This document shows, one piece after another, positions 20,358 through 29,040 of a DNA stretch of 64,000 bases. Position 1 is the stretch's first letter, and each line of letters opens with the position of its first letter. The notes under the pieces are model-generated. The model was not told the origin of the DNA. It made no database searches and worked only from the letters and a program-made list of their open reading frames with translations. Source of the stretch: Chryseobacterium gleum (GTDB taxonomy: Bacteria > Bacteroidota > Bacteroidia > Flavobacteriales > Weeksellaceae); assembly GCF_900636535.1 (NCBI RefSeq), contig NZ_LR134289.1, positions 1,302,001 through 1,366,000 of the forward strand. The letters run 5' to 3'. The position numbers and the translations under genes are program-made.

Positions 20358-22436
20358 ATGTACATATCTCAGATTAAAATTACCAATTTCAGGAATTTTG
20401 AAAATACTACAGTCGATTTTAATGACGGCATCAATGTAGTAATAGGTCATAACAATGCCGGAAAATCAAATTTGGTTTCCGCTCTTTCCTTAGTTATGGA
20501 TAATTCAAAGTCAAAACGTCTTAATATTGACGACTTTTACAAACTTATTCCGACCGCACATTTATTGACTTCTCCTCCAAAAGTAAGCATTGAAATAACA
20601 ATCAAAAAAGGATCTTATGAAACGGAGGATGACTTAGTAACCGTTTCAACTTGGCTAACCAGATTAGAGGAAGATTACGAAGCAAAATTAACATATGAAT
20701 TCTTTCTTCCCGAAAAGCATGTCGAGAATTACCAAACCTTAGTTAGGGAAATTCCTGAGAATGAAAACCAAAATAAAAATATTTGGAATACGATTAAGCA
20801 TGATTTCCTAAGACTTTATGTAGTAAAGATTTGGGGAGGAAATGTTGTCAATCAATCCACAGCAGACGTAGACTCATTACAAAAATTTGATTTTCAATTT
20901 TTAGATGCTATAAGGGACGTCGAGAGAGATATGCTGACGGGGCGAAATACTTTGCTGCGAGATGTTTTTGATTTTTTCATGGATTATGATATCAAAATCC
21001 ATCCAACAAAAACAGCACCTGAGAAACATATGGATATTAAAGAAAGAAAAATTGAGTTTTCTGAAAAAGCTGAAGAATTAGTAGGTTTGTTACACAGGAG
21101 AATTGCATCAGGAAAGGAAGAAATATTATCTTATGCAAAAGATACGGGAGCGTCATTTAACAATGCTGTTCCAGATTTTGAAGGAGTAATATCAGAGACA
21201 GAGTTGTATAGTGTTCTAAAGTTAATTGTAGAATATGAGACAGGAATAAAAATTCCTGCAACACGCAATGGTCTTGGTTACAACAATTTAATTTACATGT
21301 CTCTTCTTTTAGCAAAAATGCAGGTCAATAATGACGTTAATTATTTGGATAGCAATGCAAAAATATTTTCAATGCTGGCTATCGAAGAGCCAGAAGCTCA
21401 TCTACATCCGGCAATGCAATTCAAGTTTTTAAAATTTCTCGATGAAAATAAAACTAAAAGAAAAGTAAGACAAATCTTTGTCACAACACATTCAACACAT
21501 ATAACATCCGCCGTTGGGCTAGATGAAATTATTTGCCTGCACAATAATGAAGGAGAAACTATTGTGGCATATCCCGGAAAAACATTTGTTAATGCGGAAG
21601 GTCAACCTTTAGATCATAGCAAGAAGTATGTTGAGAGATTTTTGGATGCAAGTAAGTCAGATATGCTTTTTAGTCAAAAGGTACTATTTGTTGAAGGACT
21701 TGCCGAACAAATCCTTGCGACGGTATTCGCAGGTTACGAAGATAAATCTTTAGAAGACCATCATGTAAGTGTCATTAATGTTGGAGGAAGATATTTTAAA
21801 CATTTTCTTTATTTATTCGATTCTGAAAAAGATTTCTCAATATCAAAACCTGTCGTATGTATGACTGACAAGGATCCTGAAAGAAAAAACAGAACAGTAG
21901 AAAGATCAAATTTTCAGAAGTGTTATCCATTTGAATATAATAGTGAAGCTGAAACCTTCGATTACCAGCAAAATTCTTTTAGCAACGAATATCAGCGGGA
22001 GACTCACCCGAACATTACAGTATATTCTCAAGATTCGGAGTTAGGAAAAACATTGGAATATGAAATAGCATTTTCAAATCCATCATTAAAACTAATTCTA
22101 ACGGATTCTATGAAAAATAGAAATGAGCTAGAACGTCTAATGGATTTGTACGATCACGAAGATTCAACACTTGAAAATTTCTTTGAAATCCTACGTGAAA
22201 GTGATGAGAATGAGAGAATAATTTCCGGCATTACTCTCAACACCTCGCTTGATTTAGATGGTAAGAAAAGATCGATAATTGCAGCAAGATATCTTAATTC
22301 CATTGGTAAAGGCGAAAATGCTTTAGAATTGGCAGTTGTGCTAAAGGATAATTTATTAAAAAAAGGTACTGAAGAATATGTAGAGTTCAATGTTCCTCAA
22401 TATATTAAAGATGCAATAGAAAAGTTATGCCAGTAG
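20358..22436 (+). CDS. OLD-family ATPase/TOPRIM endonuclease, GajA-like
   Basis: 692 aa. The ABC-type ATPase half has ITNFRNFENTTVDF, Walker A GHNNAGKSN (30-38), and at about residue 343 AIEEPEAHLHPAMQ with TTHSTHITS following. From about residue 440 a TOPRIM domain is visible: LFVEGLAEQIL (Glu ligand) and CMTDKDPERK (DxD at about 504-506). This order is that of class 2 OLD nucleases, the GajA subunit of Gabija, which nicks DNA when nucleotide pools fall. The last codons overlap the helicase gene by 10 bp, as in Gabija operons. It is longer than the classic GajA (about 580 aa), with the extra length mostly in the C-terminal part. Confidence 0.8.
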   Translation: MYISQIKITNFRNFENTTVDFNDGINVVIGHNNAGKSNLVSALSLVMDNSKSKRLNIDDFYKLIPTAHLLTSPPKVSIEITIKKGSYETEDDLVTVSTWLTRLEEDYEAKLTYEFFLPEKHVENYQTLVREIPENENQNKNIWNTIKHDFLRLYVVKIWGGNVVNQSTADVDSLQKFDFQFLDAIRDVERDMLTGRNTLLRDVFDFFMDYDIKIHPTKTAPEKHMDIKERKIEFSEKAEELVGLLHRRIASGKEEILSYAKDTGASFNNAVPDFEGVISETELYSVLKLIVEYETGIKIPATRNGLGYNNLIYMSLLLAKMQVNNDVNYLDSNAKIFSMLAIEEPEAHLHPAMQFKFLKFLDENKTKRKVRQIFVTTHSTHITSAVGLDEIICLHNNEGETIVAYPGKTFVNAEGQPLDHSKKYVERFLDASKSDMLFSQKVLFVEGLAEQILATVFAGYEDKSLEDHHVSVINVGGRYFKHFLYLFDSEKDFSISKPVVCMTDKDPERKNRTVERSNFQKCYPFEYNSEAETFDYQQNSFSNEYQRETHPNITVYSQDSELGKTLEYEIAFSNPSLKLILTDSMKNRNELERLMDLYDHEDSTLENFFEILRESDENERIISGITLNTSLDLDGKKRSIIAARYLNSIGKGENALELAVVLKDNLLKKGTEEYVEFNVPQYIKDAIEKLCQ

Positions 22437-24112
22437 AAATATCATCAGATTCCTTAATAGAGATTAATAAACATTTTAAAGTTAAGGCTGGACCTGGTGC
22501 TGGTAAAACGCACTGGCTGGTTGAGCACATTAAAAATGTTACAAGAAATTCCACACTAATTTCCGGCGCAAAGAAGATTCTTTGCATTACATATACCAAT
22601 ATTGCAGCTGAAACAGTTTTAACAAGGCTTGGAAGCTCGGCAACTCAGGTTGAAGTATTGACAATTCACAGTTTCTTTTATTCCCATATAATTAAACCTT
22701 ATCTATCATTCATTGCTGAAGAATATGATTTTGATGTCAGCTCGCTAGATGGTCATACAGATATTATAGTTTCTGATTACTCATTTTTGCAGGAGTGGAA
22801 GGCATTAACCGGTCAAAAAAGAATTACCGATGATAATTTAATTACTTACGCCTTTGAAAGACTCAGATGGTTACTAGTAGACGATGAATTGATTGTCAGA
22901 ACAGATTATCCTTTCAGATTTGGGGGTTATCCTATTAAAAACAGCTCATATTTTGATTACAAAAAAATGACTTGGCAAAGGGGTATACTTCATCATGATG
23001 ATGTATTGTTTTTTGCCTATCAGATTATCAAAAAGTTTCCTTTTGTTATTAAAATAATCAATAAGAAGTTCCCTTACGTATTTATTGATGAATTTCAGGA
23101 TAGCAACCCTATACAGGTAAACATAATCGAAAAGTTATCAACTGGTTCTACAATTGGAATCATCGGTGATGTAGCGCAATCCATATATGCATTTCAAGGT
23201 GCAACACCTGCACTTTTCGATGGGTTTACATTACCTGAAATGGAGCATTATTTTTTAAAATTTAATCGCAGAAGCACTAATGAAATCATTGATTTCCTAA
23301 ATATTATCAGGCAAGATCTTCCTCAAGATTATCATAGAACGGTTTCTATATCAAAACCAGTACTTTACGTGGGTGATATGGTCGAAGCTCTGAGAAGAGC
23401 TAAAACCTCTTGTCCTGATGGGTATGTATATACATTATCTAGAAATAATATCACTTCCAATGCTATGAAATCAGAAATAAACGGCTCTGGAATGGACGAT
23501 AAGCTTTTACGGAAAATCAAGTTAGAAGACTCGACTAAAAAAAGGGCTGATCTAATAACAGCGTGTATTACTGCTGTTGCTCTCGGGCAACAATCTAAAT
23601 TTAAAGAAGCCATAAAAGTTTTAGAAAACGTAATAAATTATAGACGTAATAGGTTAGAAGGAAAAAAGAAAGCTTTACATTACTTAACGATCTTAATGGC
23701 AAAATTCAATGACTATAAAGATCTTTCTATGCTTGAATTCTCAGAATTTATCAGACTGAATATTAACGATAGTATTCCAAAAGCAACAAAAGGAAAAGGA
23801 AAGATTTTTTATGAAAACAACACATTCCAAAGCGTCTACTTGTGTGTAAATATATCTGAAGATTTAAGCTATCACAGAACAGTCCATAAGGCAAAAGGAG
23901 ATGAATTTGATAACGTTCTATTAATTTTAAAAGAAGAAAAAGATTTAAAATTTATGTATGAACCAGATTTATACAATTATACGCAGGAAGAACATAGAAT
24001 TTATTATGTTGGAGCAAGTCGTGCTAAAGATCAACTTTTTATTTCAGTTCCAACACTTGATGTTAATGTTGAAGACATCATAAAAGATATGGTAAATATT
24101 CAAAGATTTTAA
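22427..24112 (+). CDS. UvrD/PcrA-like superfamily 1 helicase, GajB-like
   Basis: 561 aa. Motif I is KAGPGAGKTHW (about 20-30), motif II FIDEFQDSNPIQ, motif III IGDVAQSIYAFQGA, motif IV near FLKFNRRSTNEI, motif V VHKAKGDEFDNVLL and motif VI YYVGASRAKDQLFIS. These are the canonical SF1A helicase motifs. Overlap with the OLD/TOPRIM gene and this order point to the Gabija antiviral pair, where GajB senses nucleic-acid ends and works with GajA. The protein is compact for UvrD-like enzymes, as expected for GajB. A stand-alone DNA repair role is less likely because of the pairing and island setting. Confidence 0.8.
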   Translation: MPVEISSDSLIEINKHFKVKAGPGAGKTHWLVEHIKNVTRNSTLISGAKKILCITYTNIAAETVLTRLGSSATQVEVLTIHSFFYSHIIKPYLSFIAEEYDFDVSSLDGHTDIIVSDYSFLQEWKALTGQKRITDDNLITYAFERLRWLLVDDELIVRTDYPFRFGGYPIKNSSYFDYKKMTWQRGILHHDDVLFFAYQIIKKFPFVIKIINKKFPYVFIDEFQDSNPIQVNIIEKLSTGSTIGIIGDVAQSIYAFQGATPALFDGFTLPEMEHYFLKFNRRSTNEIIDFLNIIRQDLPQDYHRTVSISKPVLYVGDMVEALRRAKTSCPDGYVYTLSRNNITSNAMKSEINGSGMDDKLLRKIKLEDSTKKRADLITACITAVALGQQSKFKEAIKVLENVINYRRNRLEGKKKALHYLTILMAKFNDYKDLSMLEFSEFIRLNINDSIPKATKGKGKIFYENNTFQSVYLCVNISEDLSYHRTVHKAKGDEFDNVLLILKEEKDLKFMYEPDLYNYTQEEHRIYYVGASRAKDQLFISVPTLDVNVEDIIKDMVNIQRF

Positions 24113-24452
24113 TCGATATTCTAAAAGATGCGATTTTTTTTAACATTTAGCATATAATTCATATTTATTCGAAGAGCTAAGCTAGCCCAATGACATTAAA
24201 ATCAGTAGGCAAATTAAGGCAATAATATACCAAAGTTAGATATATAAAATACTACTTGTTTTTAAAATTATACTATCCATAGAGAAATAAAATTGTTCTT
24301 TTTAGTGTAAAAATAAATCTGGTACATTAAAATATATAGTAACCGTAATTTAAAGATATTCTTGTCAGTTTCATTATTTGGTCTGAAGCATATATTTCGT
24401 ATAAAAACCTAACTTAAATGTTTTTAAATTAGGTGTTAATTACGTCACATTT
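24113..24452. other. Intergenic stretch before the recombinase
   Basis: 340 bp, AT-rich. It ends with an oppositely oriented pair AACCTAACTTAAA / TTTAAATTAGG-like just before 24450, a weak hairpin. No gene seen. Confidence 0.35.
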
Positions 24453-25940
24453 ATGAAAACAGCTTACTTATACGTCAGAGTAAGTACTGACGAACAAAAA
24501 AGAAAAGGTTACTCCCTACCGGAGCAGGAAGACAGATTATTGAAATATTGTAAATACAACAATATCGAAGTTAAAGGAATTTATCGTGAAGACTATTCTG
24601 CTAAAAATTTCAATCGTCCAGAGTGGAAAGAATTATTCTCCGAAATTAAAAAGAAGTCATCAGAAGATAAAAATATATTATTTGTTAAATGGGATCGATT
24701 TAGTCGCAATGTCGAATATGCTTACGAAATGATTGGAAAGCTTCGGAAGTATAAGACAACCGCAATGGCTATCGATCAACCTATTGATTTCTCCGTGCCT
24801 GAAAGTACTGTTATGTTGGCTGTATATTTAGCCGTTCCAGAGGCAGAAAATACTCGAAGAGCTCAAAATACTTCTAATGGTATTCGTCGAGCTAAGTTAA
24901 TGGGTAGATATCCAAATAAAGCTCCCATAGGATTTATCAACGTAACTTTAATTGATGGTAAAAAAGCTATTGTACCTAAAGAACCGGAAGCTGAAATTAT
25001 AAAATGGGCTTTCAGTCAAGCTGTTCAAAATCATCACAAAATATCTGAAATCAGTAAAATAGCTAATGAGAAAGGATTGATATGCTCACGATCATACTTT
25101 TTCCGGATTTTGCGCAATCCAATTTATTGTGGAATCATATCAGTTAAACTTAATTCTAATGAAAGACAGATGATAAAGGGATTACATGAACCATTAATAT
25201 CTGAGGCATTATTTGATCAAGTTCAATCTGTCATTAATACAAAAAGAAAAATGACAGCTAAAAGAGATGATTTAAAAGAAATGTTTTTTCTTCGAGGCTT
25301 TTTGACTTGTCCTGTTTGTGGTCGAAAACTTACCGGAAGTTTTTCAAAAGGTAAGCAGAATAGATATCCCTATTACCATTGCGACAATCGTTGCAAAATT
25401 AGAATTGGTGCAGTTTTACTTAATGACAGTTATCAAAATAAACTTCAAGAATTAATACTAGCAGATAACACGATGGAGTTGTTTAAGAATATTTTGGAAA
25501 ATCAGAATATAAAGACTCAGAAAGCGAATTATTTGTATGCTCAACAATTAGTAGACAGAAAGATAAAAGAGGAAAAATTAACGCTTTCTCGAGGAAGGAA
25601 ATTATTTATAGCAGGAATATTAAAGATCGATGATTATAATGAATTAAAACAAGAAAGTCAAATCAACACAAAAAATCTGAAGAAAGAAGAGCGTGACATT
25701 ACTCTTAATTTAAGAGTAATCGATAAAATGAATCAAATGGAAAATAAGACATTTCGTGAGATTTTCCAAAAATTTGTCGAGTTTGATACTTCAGATAAAA
25801 AGCATCTTGTGAATCTTATTCCTCCTATTGATATTGATTATAAAACTGGAGACCTTTCATTAGAATTTAAGCCAGCATTTTCAAAAATATTGTCAAAAAA
25901 AAGTAATCGAAAAAACAATAGGAAAAATGAATTTCATTGA
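24453..25940 (+). CDS. Large serine recombinase (resolvase/recombinase/zinc-ribbon), likely integrase of the island
   Basis: 495 aa. The catalytic domain opens with AYLYVRVSTDEQ (Arg9, nucleophile Ser11), with KWDRFSRNVEYAYEM near residue 72. A recombinase domain follows (APIGFIN..., helix-turn-helix SEISKIANEKGLICS, FRILRNPIYCG). A zinc ribbon has CPVCGRKL and YHCDNRCK (about residues 285-320), then a long coiled coil. These are the parts of a phage-type large serine integrase, which joins attP and attB without host factors. It lies at the right end of the defence island about 330 bp from repeat B, so it probably mobilised the island. A 60-codon gene overlaps its 3' end. Confidence 0.9.
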   Translation: MKTAYLYVRVSTDEQKRKGYSLPEQEDRLLKYCKYNNIEVKGIYREDYSAKNFNRPEWKELFSEIKKKSSEDKNILFVKWDRFSRNVEYAYEMIGKLRKYKTTAMAIDQPIDFSVPESTVMLAVYLAVPEAENTRRAQNTSNGIRRAKLMGRYPNKAPIGFINVTLIDGKKAIVPKEPEAEIIKWAFSQAVQNHHKISEISKIANEKGLICSRSYFFRILRNPIYCGIISVKLNSNERQMIKGLHEPLISEALFDQVQSVINTKRKMTAKRDDLKEMFFLRGFLTCPVCGRKLTGSFSKGKQNRYPYYHCDNRCKIRIGAVLLNDSYQNKLQELILADNTMELFKNILENQNIKTQKANYLYAQQLVDRKIKEEKLTLSRGRKLFIAGILKIDDYNELKQESQINTKNLKKEERDITLNLRVIDKMNQMENKTFREIFQKFVEFDTSDKKHLVNLIPPIDIDYKTGDLSLEFKPAFSKILSKKSNRKNNRKNEFH

Positions 25941-26109
25941 TAGAACTGTTTCAGTAGAACAAGCGATTATTATTCTGGCCAAGAATGGTGTTCAGGTAAA
26001 TGAGAAAGAAGCTAAGGATATATTAGAATTGCTATATTTAGTAGCAAAAACCTACAATAATTCAAAAGAGAAAAAAAGCTCTAACCTTAAGGAGAATTCG
26101 AAATCTTAA
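25927..26109 (+). CDS. Small protein linked to the serine recombinase
   Basis: 60 aa, overlapping the recombinase stop by 14 bp, so coupled translation is likely. The core VSVEQAIIILAKNGVQVNEKEA followed by KDILELLYLVAK closely matches the core of the 73-aa protein at 62495-62716 (ISLDQAIKILKDSG..., EILEFLHALAK), showing a real conserved family. Two helices with a turn around NGVQVNEKEA could bind DNA or the integrase. A recombination directionality factor is one possibility, without direct evidence. Confidence 0.7.
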   Translation: MNFIDRTVSVEQAIIILAKNGVQVNEKEAKDILELLYLVAKTYNNSKEKKSSNLKENSKS

Positions 26110-26244
26110 TGATTGTAGATTACAAGCCTATTGTGGCACTTTCAGACTGTTTATTTCAAACAGACTAAGTATTTTACGTTTAAAACATCGAACACAAAAG
26201 GTCAAATTTTAAAAATTTGATAACTAAGCATTTACGGATAAAAA

Positions 26245-26275
26245 AAGGAGATAACTAATAAATAGTTGTCTCCTT
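26245..26275. terminator. Hairpin before the right island repeat
   Basis: AAGGAGATAACTA pairs with TAGTTGTCTCCTT (one mismatch) around a 5-nt loop and is preceded by an A run. AAGTGAC of repeat B follows at once, as at the left copy, although the stem sequence differs. It may end recombinase transcription. Confidence 0.65.
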
Positions 26276-26472
26276 AAGTGACTCAGCGGTTGATTTTCCG
26301 AACACTTTTGTAGAAGATTTGAATAAACTTGCTAAACTCTCATCATTAATCATCTCTTAAAATATTATCTACGAAATACAATTCCATTTCTGGTTATTAC
26401 ATATCAGATTGAAATATAAAGAATTATTAGATGAAAGTTTTAGTTCATTATAATACTTGTTTGCAAATACAT
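26276..26472 (+). repeat. Direct repeat copy B, right boundary of the defence island (possible att)
   Basis: Matches 5236-5386 at about 90% but contains an extra block of about 45 bp after CATCTCT. It keeps GAACACTTTTGTAGAAGATT and AGATGAAAGTT. Together the copies frame all the defence genes and the recombinase, about 21 kb. Whether they are true attL/attR or traces of two successive insertions into the same target is open. Confidence 0.6.
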
Positions 26473-26593
26473 TAATTAGCAATTTTATAAATTTATAATT
26501 ACCTAAAAGAAGATACCAACTTAAAAAAATAATAGATAAAAAGTTCCGATTTAATACTCAATAAAAATCGGCAATAATTGTTAAAAAAAAGAG

Positions 26594-26644
26594 TTACATA
26601 GAAAAATCTTTAAATAAAAGTATTTAAAGGTTTTTCTATGTAAA
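26594..26644. terminator. Long inverted repeat, bidirectional terminator
   Basis: TTACATAGAAAAA-CTTTAAATA and its complement form a stem of about 22 bp (one mismatch) around a 4-nt loop, with A and T runs in the stem. It lies 15 bp past the stop of the minus-strand VOC gene. Confidence 0.7.
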
Positions 26645-26658
26645 TGGTAGTTGATGTT

Positions 26659-27339
26659 TTATTTACTCCATTTTAAGTTTTGTGCATACTTTGTATGTGG
26701 TCCAATTTCATGTGGAAAAGATTTCGAACCCCTCTCATCACCTAGTGTTTGAATAACTTCATCCGTAACCCAGATGTAATTTTCAGATGTTTTATTCTTT
26801 AAATCTTTAAGTAATGGCATTTGGTCATCATTAATTACTAAATCAAAAACTTCATAAATAAAAAGACCTTTACCTCCCATATCCAAATCAATTATAGGTG
26901 ATTGACTTTTTTTCTTAAATCTATAGTCGATGTATCTAAAAGGCCGCCAGTTTAAAATTTCTGTTGCAATTAATTCTTCACAAAATTCTCTCCAAGGCGA
27001 ACAGACATCATCTCCCCAGTTCTGACTTTTAACAACACTGATGAGCTTTGCTTCAATCTGTAAAGCGTTATCATACTCGGCAGTTACACCATTTGTTCGC
27101 AGGTATAGCTCACAGCGTGGAATACCATTTCCCCTATCAGGATGAGGCATAAAATCCTTCAGAATTTTTACAATACCATCATTGGGCATCAATCCTAATT
27201 TGCAGTGATCAGATAGGATAAATTCTGTCATCCCCGGAACATTAATATGAGGCTTCCTTCGAAATAAGGCAGTATAGAATTCTGTGCTTCTTTTTTGATC
27301 ATGTACATATAGTATGATTTTGATTCCGACGATTTGCAT
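26659..27339 (-). CDS. VOC/glyoxalase-like protein with unusual C-terminal half
   Basis: The start is set at MQIVGIKIILYVHDQ (27339) because residues upstream look untranslated. The first 110 residues are a vicinal-oxygen-chelate module (STEFYTALF, MTEFILSDHCKLGLMP, CELYLRT, NWGDDVC). Instead of the usual short tail (NWGDxVCYFxDPDGH) it switches after NWGDDVC to about 115 residues with no VOC character (SPWREFCEELIATEILNW...). This could be a real two-domain protein or an old gene fusion. It is divergent from the nitrate transporter gene across a perfect palindrome. Substrate unknown. Confidence 0.6.
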   Translation of the reverse strand: MQIVGIKIILYVHDQKRSTEFYTALFRRKPHINVPGMTEFILSDHCKLGLMPNDGIVKILKDFMPHPDRGNGIPRCELYLRTNGVTAEYDNALQIEAKLISVVKSQNWGDDVCSPWREFCEELIATEILNWRPFRYIDYRFKKKSQSPIIDLDMGGKGLFIYEVFDLVINDDQMPLLKDLKNKTSENYIWVTDEVIQTLGDERGSKSFPHEIGPHTKYAQNLKWSK

Positions 27340-27451
27340 CATATTTAAAGTTTTAATGGAGACATTACACACAATAAACAAAATCCTGTATCAGCTTCCT
27401 GTAGGATAACGAGCAGTATGATTTATGACACAAAAATAGAAAAAAAAATCA

Positions 27452-27475
27452 AAATAAGACAAAAATGTCTTATTT
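27452..27475. promoter_or_regulatory. Perfect 24-bp operator palindrome upstream of narK
   Basis: AAATAAGACA, AAAA, TGTCTTATTT: ten-base arms without mismatch. The same AATAAGA-N8-TCTTATT geometry recurs at 36523-36548 and 60278-60301. Here it ends 4 bp before the -7 box, in the place of a -33 element, so bound protein would strongly affect polymerase. Confidence 0.8.
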
Positions 27476-27479
27476 ATAA

Positions 27480-27487
27480 TATCTTTG
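27480..27487 (+). promoter_or_regulatory. Bacteroidetes-type -7 promoter box of narK
   Basis: TATCTTTG is an exact match to TAnnTTTG and lies 36 bp before the narK start codon. The operator palindrome is directly upstream, and no separate -33 TTTG box is seen. Confidence 0.6.
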
Positions 27488-27523
27488 CTGAAGAAATAAT
27501 AAACATCTAAAAAAAGACAATCA

Positions 27524-29011
27524 ATGGATGCAAATTTATCTTCCGCTCACAAAATTCTAGTATTAAATACACTGGCTTTTACCATTTGTTTTGCTTGCTG
27601 GACATTGAACGGAGTTCTCGTAACTTATCTCGTAGATAATAATATTTTCAATTGGTCAGTCGTCGAAACTGGCTGGCTGCTCGGAATTCCCATTCTTACG
27701 GGCTCCATTATGAGATTACCCATGGGAATTTTAACTGATAAATACGGTGGAAAACCTCTATTTTCAACCCTACTACTTCTTTGCAGTGTTCCATTGTTCC
27801 TACTCTATTTTGCAGATTCCTATTGGATCTACTTTCTGCTAAGTGCCTTATTCGGAATGATTGGGACAGGTTTTGCCGTAGGAATTGCCTTTACATCAGC
27901 TTGGTATCCAAAAGAATGGCAGGGACGTGCCTTGGGAATATTTGGGATGGGAAATTCAGGCGCTGCCTTAACCACATTTTTTGCCCCCACTCTACTTAAT
28001 TATCTATCTGCCGAAGACCCAGAGAATGGATGGAGAATGCTTCCCATACTCTATGGAATTACATTGGTCATCATAGGATGCATCTTTCTACTCTTTGTGA
28101 AAAATAAGAAAGTTACCGCACAAAACAAGTCTACAAAACAACTTCTCGAACCTCTCTCGAACATGAGAGTCTGGCGATTTGGTCTTTATTATTTTTTAGT
28201 ATTCGGCTTATTTGTCGCTTTCTCTCAGTGGTTGATGCCTTACTATGTGAGTGTCTACAAAACCTCATTGGTTTTAGGAGGACTTTTGGCATCAGCCTTC
28301 AGCTTACCCAGTGGCGTTATCCGCGCTTTTGGCGGTTATCTTTCAGATAAATTCGGTGCTAGAAAAGTGATGTACTGGGTCTTATACTCTTCACTGATTT
28401 TAAGCGGACTTCTGATGCTTCCGAAAATGGAGATTCTAACTCCCGGAAAAGGCATCACAGCAAAAAAAACAGGAATCGTAAAAAGTTTTGGAAATGAAAA
28501 GATCATTCTTGATAATGCCGAATTTGCTATTAGTGCAAAACCAGAGATTCCCCAACAAACTTCAGTATTACCCGAATCCTTTTCATGGCAGGAAATTTTA
28601 GTAAAACAAAACGAGCGCGTACAGAAAAAGCAGCTTTTGGCACAAGGTGTCACATTGATCAAATTTGAAGCACACATCTGGGTTTTCTCAATCTTGGTGA
28701 TTCTCATCGGCATTATGTGGGGAATCGGTAAAGCAGCAGTTTATAAACATATCCCTGAATATTTTCCGAATGAAGTCGGTGTTGTCGGCGGAATGGTTGG
28801 ATTAATTGGTGGTCTAGGCGGATTTATTGGTCCTATCCTTTTTGGATATTTATTAGATTTTTCAGGGTTATGGACCAGTTCATGGATTTTCGTATTTCTC
28901 ATTTCCGCTATCTCATTGTTCTGGATGAATCAGGTTATTAAAAAAATGACAAACAATGCTGCACCGCATCTTAAAGACAGAATTGAGCACGTCAACAACA
29001 ACAAAGATTAA
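27524..29011 (+). CDS. narK: NarK-type nitrate/nitrite MFS transporter with an inserted soluble loop
   Basis: 495 aa with 12 expected membrane segments. RLPMGILTDKYGG is the MFS loop motif, and GMGNSGAA plus GLIGGLGGF are NNP-family glycine motifs. Residues about 305-380 form a soluble insert between TM helices (GITAKKTGIVKSFGNEKI ... ILVKQNERVQKKQLLAQG). Its V-x-(E/Q)N-x-V-x-K-x-Q-L-L-A-x-G pattern resembles the biotinyl/lipoyl barrel-sandwich fold. NarK proteins import nitrate or exchange nitrate for nitrite. It is first in a set with a second NNP transporter, a cytochrome and a porin, behind the shared palindrome. Confidence 0.85.
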   Translation: MDANLSSAHKILVLNTLAFTICFACWTLNGVLVTYLVDNNIFNWSVVETGWLLGIPILTGSIMRLPMGILTDKYGGKPLFSTLLLLCSVPLFLLYFADSYWIYFLLSALFGMIGTGFAVGIAFTSAWYPKEWQGRALGIFGMGNSGAALTTFFAPTLLNYLSAEDPENGWRMLPILYGITLVIIGCIFLLFVKNKKVTAQNKSTKQLLEPLSNMRVWRFGLYYFLVFGLFVAFSQWLMPYYVSVYKTSLVLGGLLASAFSLPSGVIRAFGGYLSDKFGARKVMYWVLYSSLILSGLLMLPKMEILTPGKGITAKKTGIVKSFGNEKIILDNAEFAISAKPEIPQQTSVLPESFSWQEILVKQNERVQKKQLLAQGVTLIKFEAHIWVFSILVILIGIMWGIGKAAVYKHIPEYFPNEVGVVGGMVGLIGGLGGFIGPILFGYLLDFSGLWTSSWIFVFLISAISLFWMNQVIKKMTNNAAPHLKDRIEHVNNNKD

Positions 29012-29040
29012 AATAAACTAAAAGAATAAATTACTACAAT

